DNA of 64,000 bases, taken from NCBI GenBank assembly GCA_951213105.1, contig OX578145.1:6375191-6439190 (forward strand), in the 5' to 3' direction. The notes under the pieces are model-generated. The model was given only the letters and a program-made list of their open reading frames with translations, made no database searches and was not told the origin of the DNA. The stretch is from Amaurobius ferox (lineage: Eukaryota > Arthropoda > Arachnida > Araneae > Amaurobiidae). A program made the translations under genes and the position numbers. Within the stretch, counting starts at the first letter, position 1; every line of letters begins with the position of its first letter. Shown one piece after another: positions 48,820 through 59,969 of this stretch.

Positions 48820-50060
48820 ATGCTAGAGCAGTTTTTTAAAGACGAAACTTTGGGATTTCTTAGTAAATAGGTAAATAGAATGTTTAGGGCTATTTAATGG
48901 AAAACACATACTGATAAGGTATGCGTGATATGAATGATCAGAGCATGGCAATAAAATGAGGAGGCTACGATAGTTTCTTAAGAACGAGACTTTAAAATTT
49001 TCAACTTTCTAGCCAAAACTAAACTTTTTGTGAGGCGAGATCACATGCAGAGGAGAGATCCATCACAGACACATAAAGGTGAAATGTTGAACTCGATAAA
49101 TATTGTTATGGCAAGATTCGAAATTCTTTAAAGACGTGTTTTGAAACTTTTAAAGGCCGAAAACGCTTACTGAGGTGACATGCATGATGCATATAATCGA
49201 TACATATATGTTAAATGAATGGAGAACTAGCAGAGTTTTTTAAAGTTAGAACTTGAATTTTTACGTAAATACGATTTCTACTAACTGTTAAAAAGGAAGA
49301 AATACCTATAGTGAGGGGGGCATGTACGACGCATATAGTCAGCACCCAACGACGGAATATAGATCTAAGGTAGTATTCTTAGGAGAAGACTTAGAATTTC
49401 TCAAGTAAATAGGGTGTTTAGGAATATTTAAAGAGATATAAACGTATAAGGTAGTATCCATGATACACACAACTAATATAGGACAGCGAAGGGGAAACTG
49501 CAGTATTTTTTAAAGACCGAACTCCAAGTTTTAAATAAATGTAGGTGCTTGAAAACTTTTAATGGGCTATGCTTAATACTCATACCCGATCATAGTGATG
49601 GAAAAGTAATACCAGAGTAGTTTTTAAAGATAATACTTTAAAATTTTTTCAGTTAAGTTAGGAAATACAGCAAATCTTGAAGACTGCTAACGTTTACCGA
49701 AGGGGTGTGTATAATACACATGACAGGCAAATAGCATTTGAAAGGGGGATTAGAGTCATTTTACAAAGATGAAACTTTAGGTTTTGAAACTAATTGAGAT
49801 ATTAAGAAACATATAAAGGGATAAAAACATCTAATGAGGCAGAATGGGGTGTACTCGCCCAAGACACCTAATGGTGAAATTATGAACTAGAGTAGATTTT
49901 TAAATTTGAGGCTTTGGAAGTTTCAGATAAATACCAATTTAATTTTTAGGTAAATACGATGTCTACTAACTACTGAAAAGGGGGAAATGCTTAGTGAAGG
50001 GGGGGGGGGGTATATACAATACATATAATCGACACCCACCCATGGAATTTAGATTTAAGG
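48820..50060. repeat. Degenerate 110-150-bp tandem repeat, about nine units
   Basis: The block 'agTTTTTTAAAGAcgaaacTTt' recurs near 48833, 48974, 49120, 49232, 49373, 49507, 49617, 49753 and 49887. In each unit it is followed by AGTAAATAGG-like, GTTTAGG-like and CATGATACATAT-like words. Heavily diverged, no coding frame. Confidence 0.65.
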
Positions 50061-50757
50061 TAGTATTTCTAGAAATATCTTCTATTACGAAAGTTACATT
50101 ATAGACATTTGATATGATCCGAATAAATCTATGTTTAAATTTTATATTTTAAATAAATCCCCATTTTGCAAATGTACCCCCCCCCCCCTCTAGGATTTCC
50201 GAATCGACGATGGCGGCCATTCTTCATTATTCCTCCTCTGCCGGTGAACATACCATTCTTGACTACTTACGGCCCTGAGCAAAGTGCTTTGCTGCGGAGG
50301 CATGGTGCTATCTTTAGGAAGATCTCTTATACAGGCCTATTTTATGAGCATGAACAGAGAATAACATTGAGGGGTCATTCGTAGTGCTCCACTGATTGAA
50401 CATTTTAACTTAACAGGAGATCCTATTTCAGTATAAGTTCAAGAACGGCCCCTTTGTTAGCGAGAGACCTCCATCCAATTACGGGCCTGAGTCAGATGAG
50501 TCTCAGGAATTCGTTATTTCGAGGACCACAAGTCGACAGCTCGAGTCAGCGTAATGGCTTCTACCTGTCACCTAACGTCGCTTGACTCCCCCACCAGAGC
50601 TAGTTACGCAATCCAAACAAACCATCTCGGAAGTGAGAATTTCGCTATCAAGAACAAACAAACTTCCTCACCTTATATGCTGTAAGGCGGGGAAAAGGAT
50701 ACTTTGGCGAATCTCACAACTTCTTGCTATCACTTTCTTCAGGAATTTTAATGAGCC

Positions 50758-50934
50758 CAGTGTTTCCTTCAGGCATATCTCCGGGGGGGGGAGTAAGCCC
50801 CCCGAAGACATTTTACGTTAACCTAGATGTGATAGCATTTAGATATATTTATATAGGTCAAATAGAAAACTTGTCTCCCCCCCTTAAAATTTAATTCGCT
50901 CCCCCCCGGCCAAAAAGTTCTGAGAGAAACACCG
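50758..50934. mobile_element. hAT-type MITE, copy 4 (degraded)
   Basis: Left end CAGTGTTTCCTTCAGGCAT, core AACCTAGATGTGATAGCATT, right end GAGAGAAACACCG (degraded CACTG). The flanks do not match as a duplication. Confidence 0.75.
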
Positions 50935-50987
50935 CGATCCCCTACCAGCACAGTTTTAAATTTCTTCAATGAGTCAATATTCAATAT

Positions 50988-51614
50988 TTATCTAATTTTA
51001 TACTACACACTTATTTTACTTCACTTGAAATTAATATTGGGACTGACGGGATACTTAAAAATGATATTTATGAACGATACTTGAAATGGAAACTTTTTAA
51101 AGAGTTCAAGTAACATATGCATGTACCTAAAATATACCATGTATTTTCGATTCAATGATGTATGCCCAACCTATATGTAATGGATTCGCAACCCCTTCTT
51201 GTCGGCATGTCATCGTACTATGGCATTGTTTTTACAGAATAATCTTAACTGCCTGACCGATTCCCCAGTAAGCGGAGGAACAGATACTTCAAGAATTAAT
51301 ATTTCTCTAATTTTATACTACACACTTATTTTACTTCACTTGAAATTAATATTGGGACTGACGGGATACTTAAAAATGATATTTATGAACGATACTTGAA
51401 ATGGAAACTTTTTAAAGAGTTCAAGTAACATATGCATGTACCTAAAATATACCATGTATTTTCGATTCAATGATGTATGCCCAACCTATATGTAATGGAT
51501 TCGCAACCCCTTCTTGTCGGCATGTCATCGTACTATGGCATTGTTTTTACAGAATAATCTTAACTGCCTGACCGATTCCCCAGTAAGCGGAGGAACAGAT
51601 ACTTCAAGAATTAA
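50988..51614. repeat. 315-bp tandem duplication
   Basis: TCTAATTTTATACTACACAC is at 50991 and again at 51306, and about 310 bases appear identical between the two copies, ending AGATACTTCAAGAATTA in both. No gene inside. Confidence 0.93.
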
Positions 51615-53019
51615 AAAAACTTCCGAAAATACGTTATTTATTGAACAAACAAAATGGATATTAATAAGCCCATCATTATGAAAAGAACGGGAATTTCTGA
51701 ATGAGTGACGGATTCGGAAGAGAAAAAAAAAAGATGTTCATCATTGAATGCGCTACTTTCTAATAGTTTGTCTGGGCTTTCCTCCTTTGCAGAAGGGGGA
51801 CCCGTTCCGTCGAAACTTTTAAGAAACAAGCTACTATACCATTCCGTATTTTTGAATCTCCCCAGGCATGTGGCATATTAACCCAGGCCATGGCGGGTCT
51901 ATCGCTGTAAAATAAGTCATTAAACATCACTCTTAGCATACTTTAATCTGACTCGCTGGACACACTATAAGAGAACTCTCTAAAAACGTAGAGCAACCCA
52001 TGCCACCCGACTGCTGAAAACACTCATTCGACCCTGCCTAATTCCAATCTGAAACCTGTTTTTTAAACGAACCTTTCTATCTGGAGAAATAGCCTCTCAA
52101 AGTTTGGCCGATTTTGATATTTTTGTGCTTATAATCTCAGGCCGTAGGCGTTGCGCACCATAATGCCATTATCTGGAGACATAAAAGAAAAACTGCATTC
52201 AGTTGATGTTAGAGATGAGACCCCCCTACATTATTCAGCGGAATAGGAAAGTTAATATTGAGAGTGCTGCAGGGATGACTTCCAGCAGCGGACTTTTTGG
52301 CAAATTTTAGGGTGGTGGCGGCAAGTTTTCTATTTTCTCGATTTGCCCTATAGAATATATATCTAATATAGTATATCTAAATGCTGTGTCCCATAAATAG
52401 AAACTAGGTTAACATAAAATGCCGCCTTAAAGAACAGTTTAAAAATTCAGAGCCATGCGTATTTTCTTCAAATGCCCATTTTAAACAACGCAGTGAACGC
52501 GAACTATAGATGATGGTACGGCCCATTCAGATAGACAGGGAGTGGTTTCCTTTCCTCGCATGGTACGACTAGACACTGGAAACTTGAGATTAAAAGCGGA
52601 TCCATTCGTTTGCTGAAGGGTCCAATGAATCGTAAAAGAATGGCGTTATTAGTGTAAAATGCCTGTTTCGATAGGGAGTCGTGCCAGAGATACTGAATGG
52701 GCTCGCATGTGATATTAGGAGAGGATGGCAGGTTCCTGTTTCGTGGTGTACTTGCACGGCTTTGTTCGTACAGAATAAAATTTCAGACATCCCACTTCAA
52801 GTTGAGTGGGAAGAGGCTTTAAAATGATAAGGAAACCGTAAGAATGAGTGAATAAACATGCCTGCCAAAATGTTCGAGATTAAGCTAGAGACGAAATGGT
52901 ATGGGCTGCCAACTCAATTTTCAAACTGCTTATAAAGATGTAAGTAGGAACGGCAACTCGTGGGTGGGAAATAAATTCAACACATGGTGTTGAATTTACA
53001 CACAGAGAGCAATTTTTAT
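51615..53019. other. No recognised gene; MITE fragment
   Basis: 52300-52430 is an end-truncated fifth hAT MITE copy (GCAAGTTTTCTATTTTCTCG, AAACTAGGTTAACATAAAATG). Nothing else supported. Confidence 0.5.
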
Positions 53020-53595
53020 TGCCGAACTTCGGCAATTCCGCCCGTCAATCATACTTTAGGCCCCCTCCTCTTTAACAGTCCCTTTCTCTCTAATGTCGCT
53101 GATTTCATTTCAGAAAGCATTCTTTGGTGTATTTTTCGTATAATTTGAATCTTTTATATCCCAAAGGTGTCTGTAATTTGTTAGAAGTTCTATTATTATT
53201 TTTCCATCTCCAGATTTTAGCAATTCCTCCTGGCAATAAAACTTTAGGCCCCGCCTTTCTAAAACGCCCCTCCTGCCTAATGCCCCTCCTGTTCATACCA
53301 AGAAGCATTATTTAGTGAGGATTTTTTTCGTATAATTTGGATCTTTTATATGTCACAGGTGTCTGTAATTTGGTAAAAGTTCTATTATTTTTACATCTCC
53401 AGACTCAGCAATTCCGCCCGGCAATGATACTGTAAGCACCTCCTTTTTAACAAGCCCTCCCTGTTTAATGCCGCCAATTTCAGGAAGCATTATTTAGTGA
53501 GGATTTTTTTCGTATAATTTGGATATTTTATATCCCACAGGTGTCTGTAATTTGGTAGAAGTTCTATTATTTTTCCATCTCAAGTTTCTAACGCA
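53020..53595. repeat. 182-192-bp tandem repeat, three copies
   Basis: CGTATAATTTG is at 53137, 53329 and 53511. Each unit carries GTGTCTGTAATTTG, AAGTTCTATTATT, CCATCTC and a C-rich GCAATTCC(T/G)CC(T/C)GGCAAT block. Confidence 0.85.
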
Positions 53596-54714
53596 ATTGA
53601 GCTGCTTCGATGTGTTTGCATTACAGTCACCATCGCCATCTTGAATGCAAACGAGGAGAGGAAAGGCGGAGCGGAGTGACGTCCAATTTCACCGTCCTCT
53701 GATCGGTTCGCCGCTCAGAAATTGAGCCATTTTTATCGCCGAATACGAACGAATTGCGGCAATTCGGCGGCAAGATTTCTTCCCATTGAAATGTATGGTG
53801 TTGCTGAAAAATTGCTGAAAGGAATTGCTCCGCGTAATGACACCATAAGTTAAGGTAATACATGCTCCTGACCTCGACTTACTCTATAAGAAATCAGGAC
53901 TCAGTCGAATGCATTCCTTTCATCGACGGGGCTGAGTTTTTTTCCACATTAAAAAATTAAATTTAAAGAAATCATCCGAATTAAAATGCGTTTCCAAAAA
54001 CTTCCCTATTTATTTCATTCTGACACGGTCCGGGCACGAGTGGACCCATATGAATGTATGAGAAAGCCCAGACGTTTTAAATCGCGCAGACTTCCAGAGA
54101 CGATCTGAACAGGATGAACCCGTTGGGTGGATCTTTTCCACAAGACCTATTTCCCTCCCCTCATCCAAAGGATCCTTTATATTTGTCCTTTGGTAAAGGT
54201 GGGTATCTTCAATGTCATCTTTCCAGGACTACGACCCCCGTGTTGCGGTATGCGCGTCGGTTAAAAAAATGAAAGAGTAAGGATATCTGAAAAACAAAAG
54301 ACAGTTATATTTAGATTTTGCATAACGCGTGACACCCTCTCCCACAACCACACAGCCATTTACCCACCCAGGGGCAGAAAAGGTTTAAGCTAAAAGGAAG
54401 ACGGGAGGGTGATGACAAAATTGACAAAGAAGAGAAAGATGAATCTCGCGTCGCAGCGATGAAACGCGGAAGATTCTGCCTGTTGGAGACGGTGAGGAAT
54501 GGCCTGAAGGTGCGCGAAAGGTCCAGTGTTACGATTTTAGGGTTCGATAGAGTATTCCACATCACGTGGCCTCAGCTCGGGCAACTGCACAGCAACCGGG
54601 AATGTAGGGTAGACCGTTAAAACAATCTTTGCGCTAATATGCATTTTGCAGTGGCAAAAGGTTATCAAAATAAAATTTCTATCATAATAGTATGGATCCA
54701 TATATTTTAGATTT
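53596..54714. other. No recognised gene
   Basis: Short frames only, no domain signatures seen. Confidence 0.4.
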
Positions 54715-56022
54715 CAACAAGAAAGATCAATCATGTATAAAGCATTGATTATGAAACACTTTCCAACTGCAATGCAATTTCATTTAAACATTTTTAAAAT
54801 GCGATACATTCAGCGGTAATATTTTTTAAATTATCACAATACTACAATAATTTATTATATTTGAAAACTTAAAACTTTATCGAAAAAAAAAAATGAACTT
54901 TATCCAAATGACGCCATTGAAATATACATCGCCTAGCTCTCTATGAAAAGCAGTAAATATTTCATTCATACACTTTTTCTATTCCTTTCATTCATCACAA
55001 TATTACAATAATTTATTTTACTTAAAAACTTAAAACCATGGAGGTAAAAGTAATTTAACTCTATGCTTAAAACTTCATCGAAAAAGACTGTTATAAAATA
55101 GTCTGTGTCTCTATGTAAAATCAATGAATGTTTCATTCATATCAGATATATTGCAGACTCTAGAGCTATATAATTTTGCATTAAAGAAATTCAGCAATTC
55201 TTATACAACTCATCTTACAGTTTCATGCGTTTGCATTCTCCATAGGTGTGTGTGTGATTAAGCTTCGTTGTAGAAATAATTAAAGTTTGATGATCATTTA
55301 AACTCAAATATATTCTAATTGCGTTATTTCAGAATACAGATACAAAGAAATTAAGCAAAAATAAAGCAGTTTTAGGACGGATAAAACACTAAATATATAT
55401 TAAAAAGAACTTTAAAAATCACGATTTTATAACAAGATGGATGGCATTGATCGTTTAAACTCAAATACATTGTAATTACGCTATTTTAGAATATGGATGC
55501 ACAGAAATAAAGTAAAAATAAAACGGTTTCAAGACTCCTACAACACTAAATATAAATTAAAACACTAAATATAAATCACGATTTTACACAAGATAGATGC
55601 CATATTTTATTTTGAAGTGGGTCACGTGATCTCTTCATACGATATGGGTGTCATTCTTATTTTAATTTTTATTTAAAAACTACCGAATACATTTTGGTGA
55701 AATTTTTTTTATATTTTTTATAGGATGATTTGAATTTTTCCTAAAACTTTCGAAGCAATGTGTGAATTTTAAATTCGTTTAAAACATGTTTAAAAAATGA
55801 GGTCCCATAGGATTCAATGCATTTCATTGTTTCAACCCGATTTCAATTCAAAACTGATTGGGTGATTCATTTATAACAATTAGTCTGAACAAATATTCTG
55901 AACAACATACTAAAATGTCATTTTGATAAAGCCGTTTTTACCGCAGTGATCGTGCGAACGGACGGACAGACAGACAGAACTAAGTCATAAACCCTTTTCA
56001 ACTATGTTGTAAAGTGTTAAAA
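54715..56022 (+). repeat. Interspersed repeat family R1, longest copy
   Basis: 1.3 kb matching 29490-30455 and the ends of 26750-27190. Contains an internal duplication of the ACTCAAATA-TAATTACG-TATTT-AGAATA block (about 55305 and 55460). Ends CGAACGGACGGACAGACAGA then CCTTTTCAACTATGTTGTAA. Confidence 0.8.
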
Positions 56023-56754
56023 ATGGATTAACATCTTCTCGAGCTACATGATTGCCGATTCCAACGCTACTTAAGCTCAATATGATTGAGAAACATTTCA
56101 AATTTAATACTTTATAAATAAATAAGTTATTTCACATTAATATAAAAGAATAAACTTACCTGTTATAAGATGTTTATCACACATTAAATTTTCAAGGATA
56201 TGAGAACTTCCATTTTGAAGTTGTCATATTATCAGATCTTTCCTGAAATCTCTTCTTCACGTCTTTCCGATTTTAATATTAATATTACCAGGTTTTCCTG
56301 TTGGGGAATACAGGAGATTCTAAAAAAAGAAACAGAATCTCTACCACCTCGACTACCCCCTCCCAAACAGCACATATTTATAAACTTGTCCTTCCAATCT
56401 CACGCTTTTCTTACAAAATCAAATGGATCCAGTCAAAGAATGATCACGGGGTGTCCTACAAACGGTTTTGAAGCAGACGATAAAGAACGTGTGACGTCAT
56501 GTTGTAAAGCTCTATAGAAGAAAAATAAAACTATGGGAAAAGGACCCAATGAAATTAAAAAAGAAGAGAGGGTTGCAGTTTGGAACACAATTTTCATTTA
56601 TGACTAGATTGTAAAACAATGCATGTTATAGGATTCCGGGTGGTGAACCCACTGCGTCCTTGTGATGGCAGAAGGACGTCAAGGCCAGTTGGCTTTCTTT
56701 GAGGGCGAATGAAGCAGGTATAAGAGTAGAAGAGAAATGACAGTTGAGCCTCCG

Positions 56755-56970
56755 CAGGAGGTGCTGGGGTGCTGCACCCCCTGCCTCTTTTGGGAGGATG
56801 CCTCTTTGGGAGGATGCCTCTTAGAGGGTCTTGAGACCCCCAGGAGGATCCTCTTTGGAGTGTCTTCCCTCTTTTGAGAGGAAGCTCCTCTCAGAGGGTC
56901 TTGAGACCCCCAGGAGGGAGGATGCCTCTCTTGAGAGGATCCTCTTTGGGAGGATGCCCCCCTCCCCTCT
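56755..56970. repeat. Degenerate CCTCTTTTGGGAGGATG minisatellite
   Basis: 17-25-bp purine/pyrimidine-skewed units, with a palindromic GAGGGTCTTGAGACCCCCAG at 56824 and 56896. On the minus strand it gives open frames of SSQKRE-like repeats, which I regard as a by-product. Confidence 0.65.
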
Positions 56971-57254
56971 TTTGGAAGTTTGGTGAGGCGATGCAGCACC
57001 GGATGCCTCTTTCCTAGTATTGCGAAAGTCTTTCACAGAGGCATGATGACTCATACGGAGTGAGTTTCACTCGGAGTCTTGAGAGGGAGTGTCACAATCG
57101 CTGACTGACCCTTGACCTGAGGAAGTGGTTTCAAGGGATTTCGCAATCACATAATCTGGAAATGACGTGTCGCGCCTTGGAGCTCCTTAGCACACGTCTT
57201 CCCTCTCTGCTGTCTGGAAATAAAGTGAAAGATCTTATCAGCGTGACGTAGTTA

Positions 57255-57420
57255 AAGCGCCCTCTGGCGAATTTTGATGAAGTGCTGCCATCTATCGGCA
57301 TTTTTTTTCCAAAAGAAATTAATGTTTCACTGGTCAGGAGCTGGATTCGAACTTGGGCCCAACTGATTAGAAGCCGCGCGTCTTACCATCGTGCCAAAGC
57401 ACCCGTGCTTTATAAGAAGT
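57255..57420 (-). repeat. tRNA-derived SINE-like sequence (tRNA-Arg-TCT type)
   Basis: On the minus strand, 57413 to about 57343 resembles a tRNA: A-box-like TGGCACGATGGTAAGACG, anticodon loop GGCTTCTAATC (TCT), B-box-like AGTTCGAATCC. The T-stem and acceptor stem do not pair, so it is not a working tRNA. The following tail GTGCTGCCATCTATCGGCA recurs at 21875, which fits a SINE. Confidence 0.6.
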
Positions 57421-57559
57421 TATCTTCGAAGTGTACCTTATCAGCGGAAGCTAGATTATTTTTCAAAGTTCATTCGAATCGCTCGGTGAATAGCGATGCA
57501 AGGGTGCGTTTTAAAACAGAATGCTACGGAGTGAATATAAATCTGTGTATTATAACAGT

Positions 57560-58765
57560 ATGATTTTTTTTTTAAAACAAATGTATACACAAACTTTAAA
57601 AACATGAATGTAATACATAGCTGAAATTATGTTTTGTGAATAGGATTCGACCCTTTATGTGTTGTGTATCTAAAAACAAATGTATACACAAACTTTAAAA
57701 ACATGAATGTAATACATAGCTGAAATTATGTTTTGTGAACAGGATTCGACCATTCTAAGTGTGTGTGTGATTTTTTTAAAATAAATCTAACTATCAATAC
57801 GATTTTTATAATAATAACGAAATGATTTCGAATGTTTAAAAACAAATTGATTACGGATTTTCAATGAACACACAAATTGTGTTCAGTGAATAGGATTCAA
57901 CCATTCTGAGTGTTGTGTATCTAAAAACAAATGTATACACAAACTTTAAAAACACGAATGTAATAATTAGCTAAAATTGTGTTCAGTGGACACGAAACTT
58001 GTATTCAGTGAATAGGATTCGACCATTCTAAGTGTGTGTGTGATTTTTTTTTTAAAATAAATCTAACTATCAATACGATTTTTATAATAACAACGAAATG
58101 ATTTCGAATGTTTAAAAACAAATTGATTACGGATTTCTAATGAAAACACACAAATTGTGTTCAGTGAATACCATTCGACCATTTTAAGTGTTGTGTATCT
58201 AAAAACAAATGTATACACAAACTTTAAAAACATGAATGTAATACATAGCTGAAATTATGTTTTGTGAACAGGATTCGACCATTCTAAGTGTGTGTGTGAT
58301 TTTTTTAAAATAAATCTAACTATCAATACGATTTTTATAATAATAACGAAATGATTTCGAATGTTTAAAAACAAATTGATTACGGATTTTCAATGAACAC
58401 ACAAATTGTGTTCAGTGAATAGGATTCAACCATTCTGAGTGTTGTGTATCTAAAAACAAATGTATACACAAACTTTAAAAACACGAATGTAATAATTAGC
58501 TAAAATTGTGTTCAGTGGACACGAAACTTGTATTCAGTGAATAGGATTCGACCATTCTAAGTGTGTGTGTGATTTTTTTTTAAAATAAATCTAACTATCA
58601 ATACGATTTTTATAATAACAACGAAATGATTTCGAATGTTTAAAAACAAATTGATTACGGATTTCAAATGAACACATAAAAATTGTGTTCAGTGGACACA
58701 CAAATTGTGTTCAATGAATAGCATTCAACCCTTTGTGTGTTGTGTATCTAAAAATTAATGTATTA
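57560..58765. repeat. Higher-order tandem repeat (529-549 bp made of 251/278-bp halves)
   Basis: GTTGTGTATCTAAAAA occurs at 57661, 57912, 58190, 58441 and 58739, giving steps of 251, 278, 251 and 298. Odd and even units differ consistently (ACATAGCTGAAATTATGTTT versus AATTAGCTAAAATTGTGTTC), so pairs were duplicated together. The word GTTCAGTGAATAGGATTC recurs throughout. Confidence 0.9.
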
Positions 58766-59127
58766 CTACATTGTACTTAGGCATTTTCAAAAATGGTGCG
58801 ACAAGCTACTCACAATCTGAAAAGAAAGTTTTCACTAGAAAATATATGTTATTTCGAACTGTTACATATATACTAATATTTAATTAACTGCATTAAATAA
58901 TACACATAATTAGTTAAAATTGCAATGGCGACCCAAAGATTGAGAATATATGTAAATAAAACACATCAGAGAAGTAGATATGAATTATGTTCGAAAATAA
59001 AACTATTCAAATTCTAGCCATTTCTAGAACCTCATCGAATGTTCCAGCTTATCGGAAATCATGTGCTTTTGACTTTTCGGAGGACGCTGTTTGTTTAGCA
59101 CAAAGCAAAGGTCCCCTCCGAAAAGGG

Positions 59128-59134
59128 TATAAAA
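59128..59134 (+). promoter_or_regulatory. TATA box of the spliced mini-gene
   Basis: GGGTATAAAATGCGG: a strong TATA box, 82 bases before the ATG at 59216, leaving room for a start site near the GGTCAACT at 59156-59163. Confidence 0.55.
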
Positions 59135-59215
59135 TGCGGTTCTTATCGAGCTATGGTCAACTGCTCTTTCTTTTAGATTACAGCAAGTAATTATCACCGA
59201 AACTATTTTGATAAG

Positions 59216-59846
59216 ATGTCTTCATCCCGTGCATTTGAAGTAAGTAAAATTTTGATTTTCATTATTTTATGATTTATTATATATGACATTTTATGATTTA
59301 TTATATATGACGATTAGCACTTGAATTTTATATTAATTATTTTTTTTATGGATTTTCAGTTCGACTTCGGCATCCCAGTTGAGGAGATGGATTTAATTTG
59401 TGCAAACAATTCCACGACCAAAGACGATATAAATCAGGTGAGTTATTTTAATAATTTTTTTAATTGAAAAATGTATTTGTTTTAATTTTACGCATTTGTG
59501 AAAATATTGTTCAATACAGTTTGAAATTAAACACAACAATTGAATTAAACCATGAAAAATATAAACATTTACGCTCCATCTGAGCGAAGCCACCGCTGAC
59601 TTTATTAAAACATTTAATAACACCCACACACATATTTTTTAATGTTTCACATATTGAACCATTCAGTTTAATTGTACTTTGAAAAATATAACGTTATTTC
59701 CATCGGAGTGGAATCATTTTTTTTTTTTTTTTTTAATGATAGATTTGTGTGGGCTTCTAAAAATTATACCTTTCAACTATAATTTTTTTTTTATATCAAC
59801 ATTTTAGTATGTGGTTTTAATAACACTTTTAAATTTAAATAAATAA
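59216..59846 (+). CDS. Spliced mini-gene, about 46 aa, unknown function
   Basis: Predicted exons: 59216-59239 (ATG to GAA, then GTAAGT), 59360-59437 (after TTTTCAG, ending CAG before GTGAGT) and 59808-59846 (after CATTTTAG, ending TAA). All three join in one frame. The second exon reads FDFGIPVEEMDLICANNS and TTKDDINQ, an acidic peptide I do not recognise. The third exon is hydrophobic and its stop overlaps an AATAAA (59839-59844), so this exon is the weakest. Strong consensus donors and a TATA box upstream argue for a real transcript. It converges on the 3' end of the AlkB-PC4 gene. Confidence 0.4.
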
Positions 59847-59969
59847 TGAGTTTAACACATAACTTAAAATAAAACTAAGAATGAAGCAACCTTTAAAGAA
59901 AAAACATTTTTAATGAAAGCTGTGTAATACATAGATTTTTACAAAAGTAATATTCTACTAACTTGTATT

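Larger units (their letters stand above)
45710..50264. mobile_element. Gene-free, Polinton-related non-autonomous element
   Basis: The left end (AGTCAAGAATTGTATGGTCA...) and the complement of the right end (AGTCAAGAATGGTATGTTCA...) match over at least 100 bp, including CACCGGCAGAGGAGGAATAA and a long G tract. The left part (45845-46500) also aligns with the Polinton end at 3600-4265 read on the other strand (GGGTGGCAACGAT, TTGTACGAGG). No gene is present inside; instead there are three kinds of degenerate repeat. Flanking hexamers (tgcaaa / acttac) do not match, so a target duplication is not supported. Confidence 0.65.

Noticed and set aside
56679..57054. Minus-strand frames with SSQKRE-type repeats
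   Set aside because: Explained by the underlying CCTCTTTTGGGAGG minisatellite.
57343..57413. A functional tRNA-Arg(TCT) gene
   Set aside because: T-stem and acceptor stem do not pair; SINE-like tail follows.
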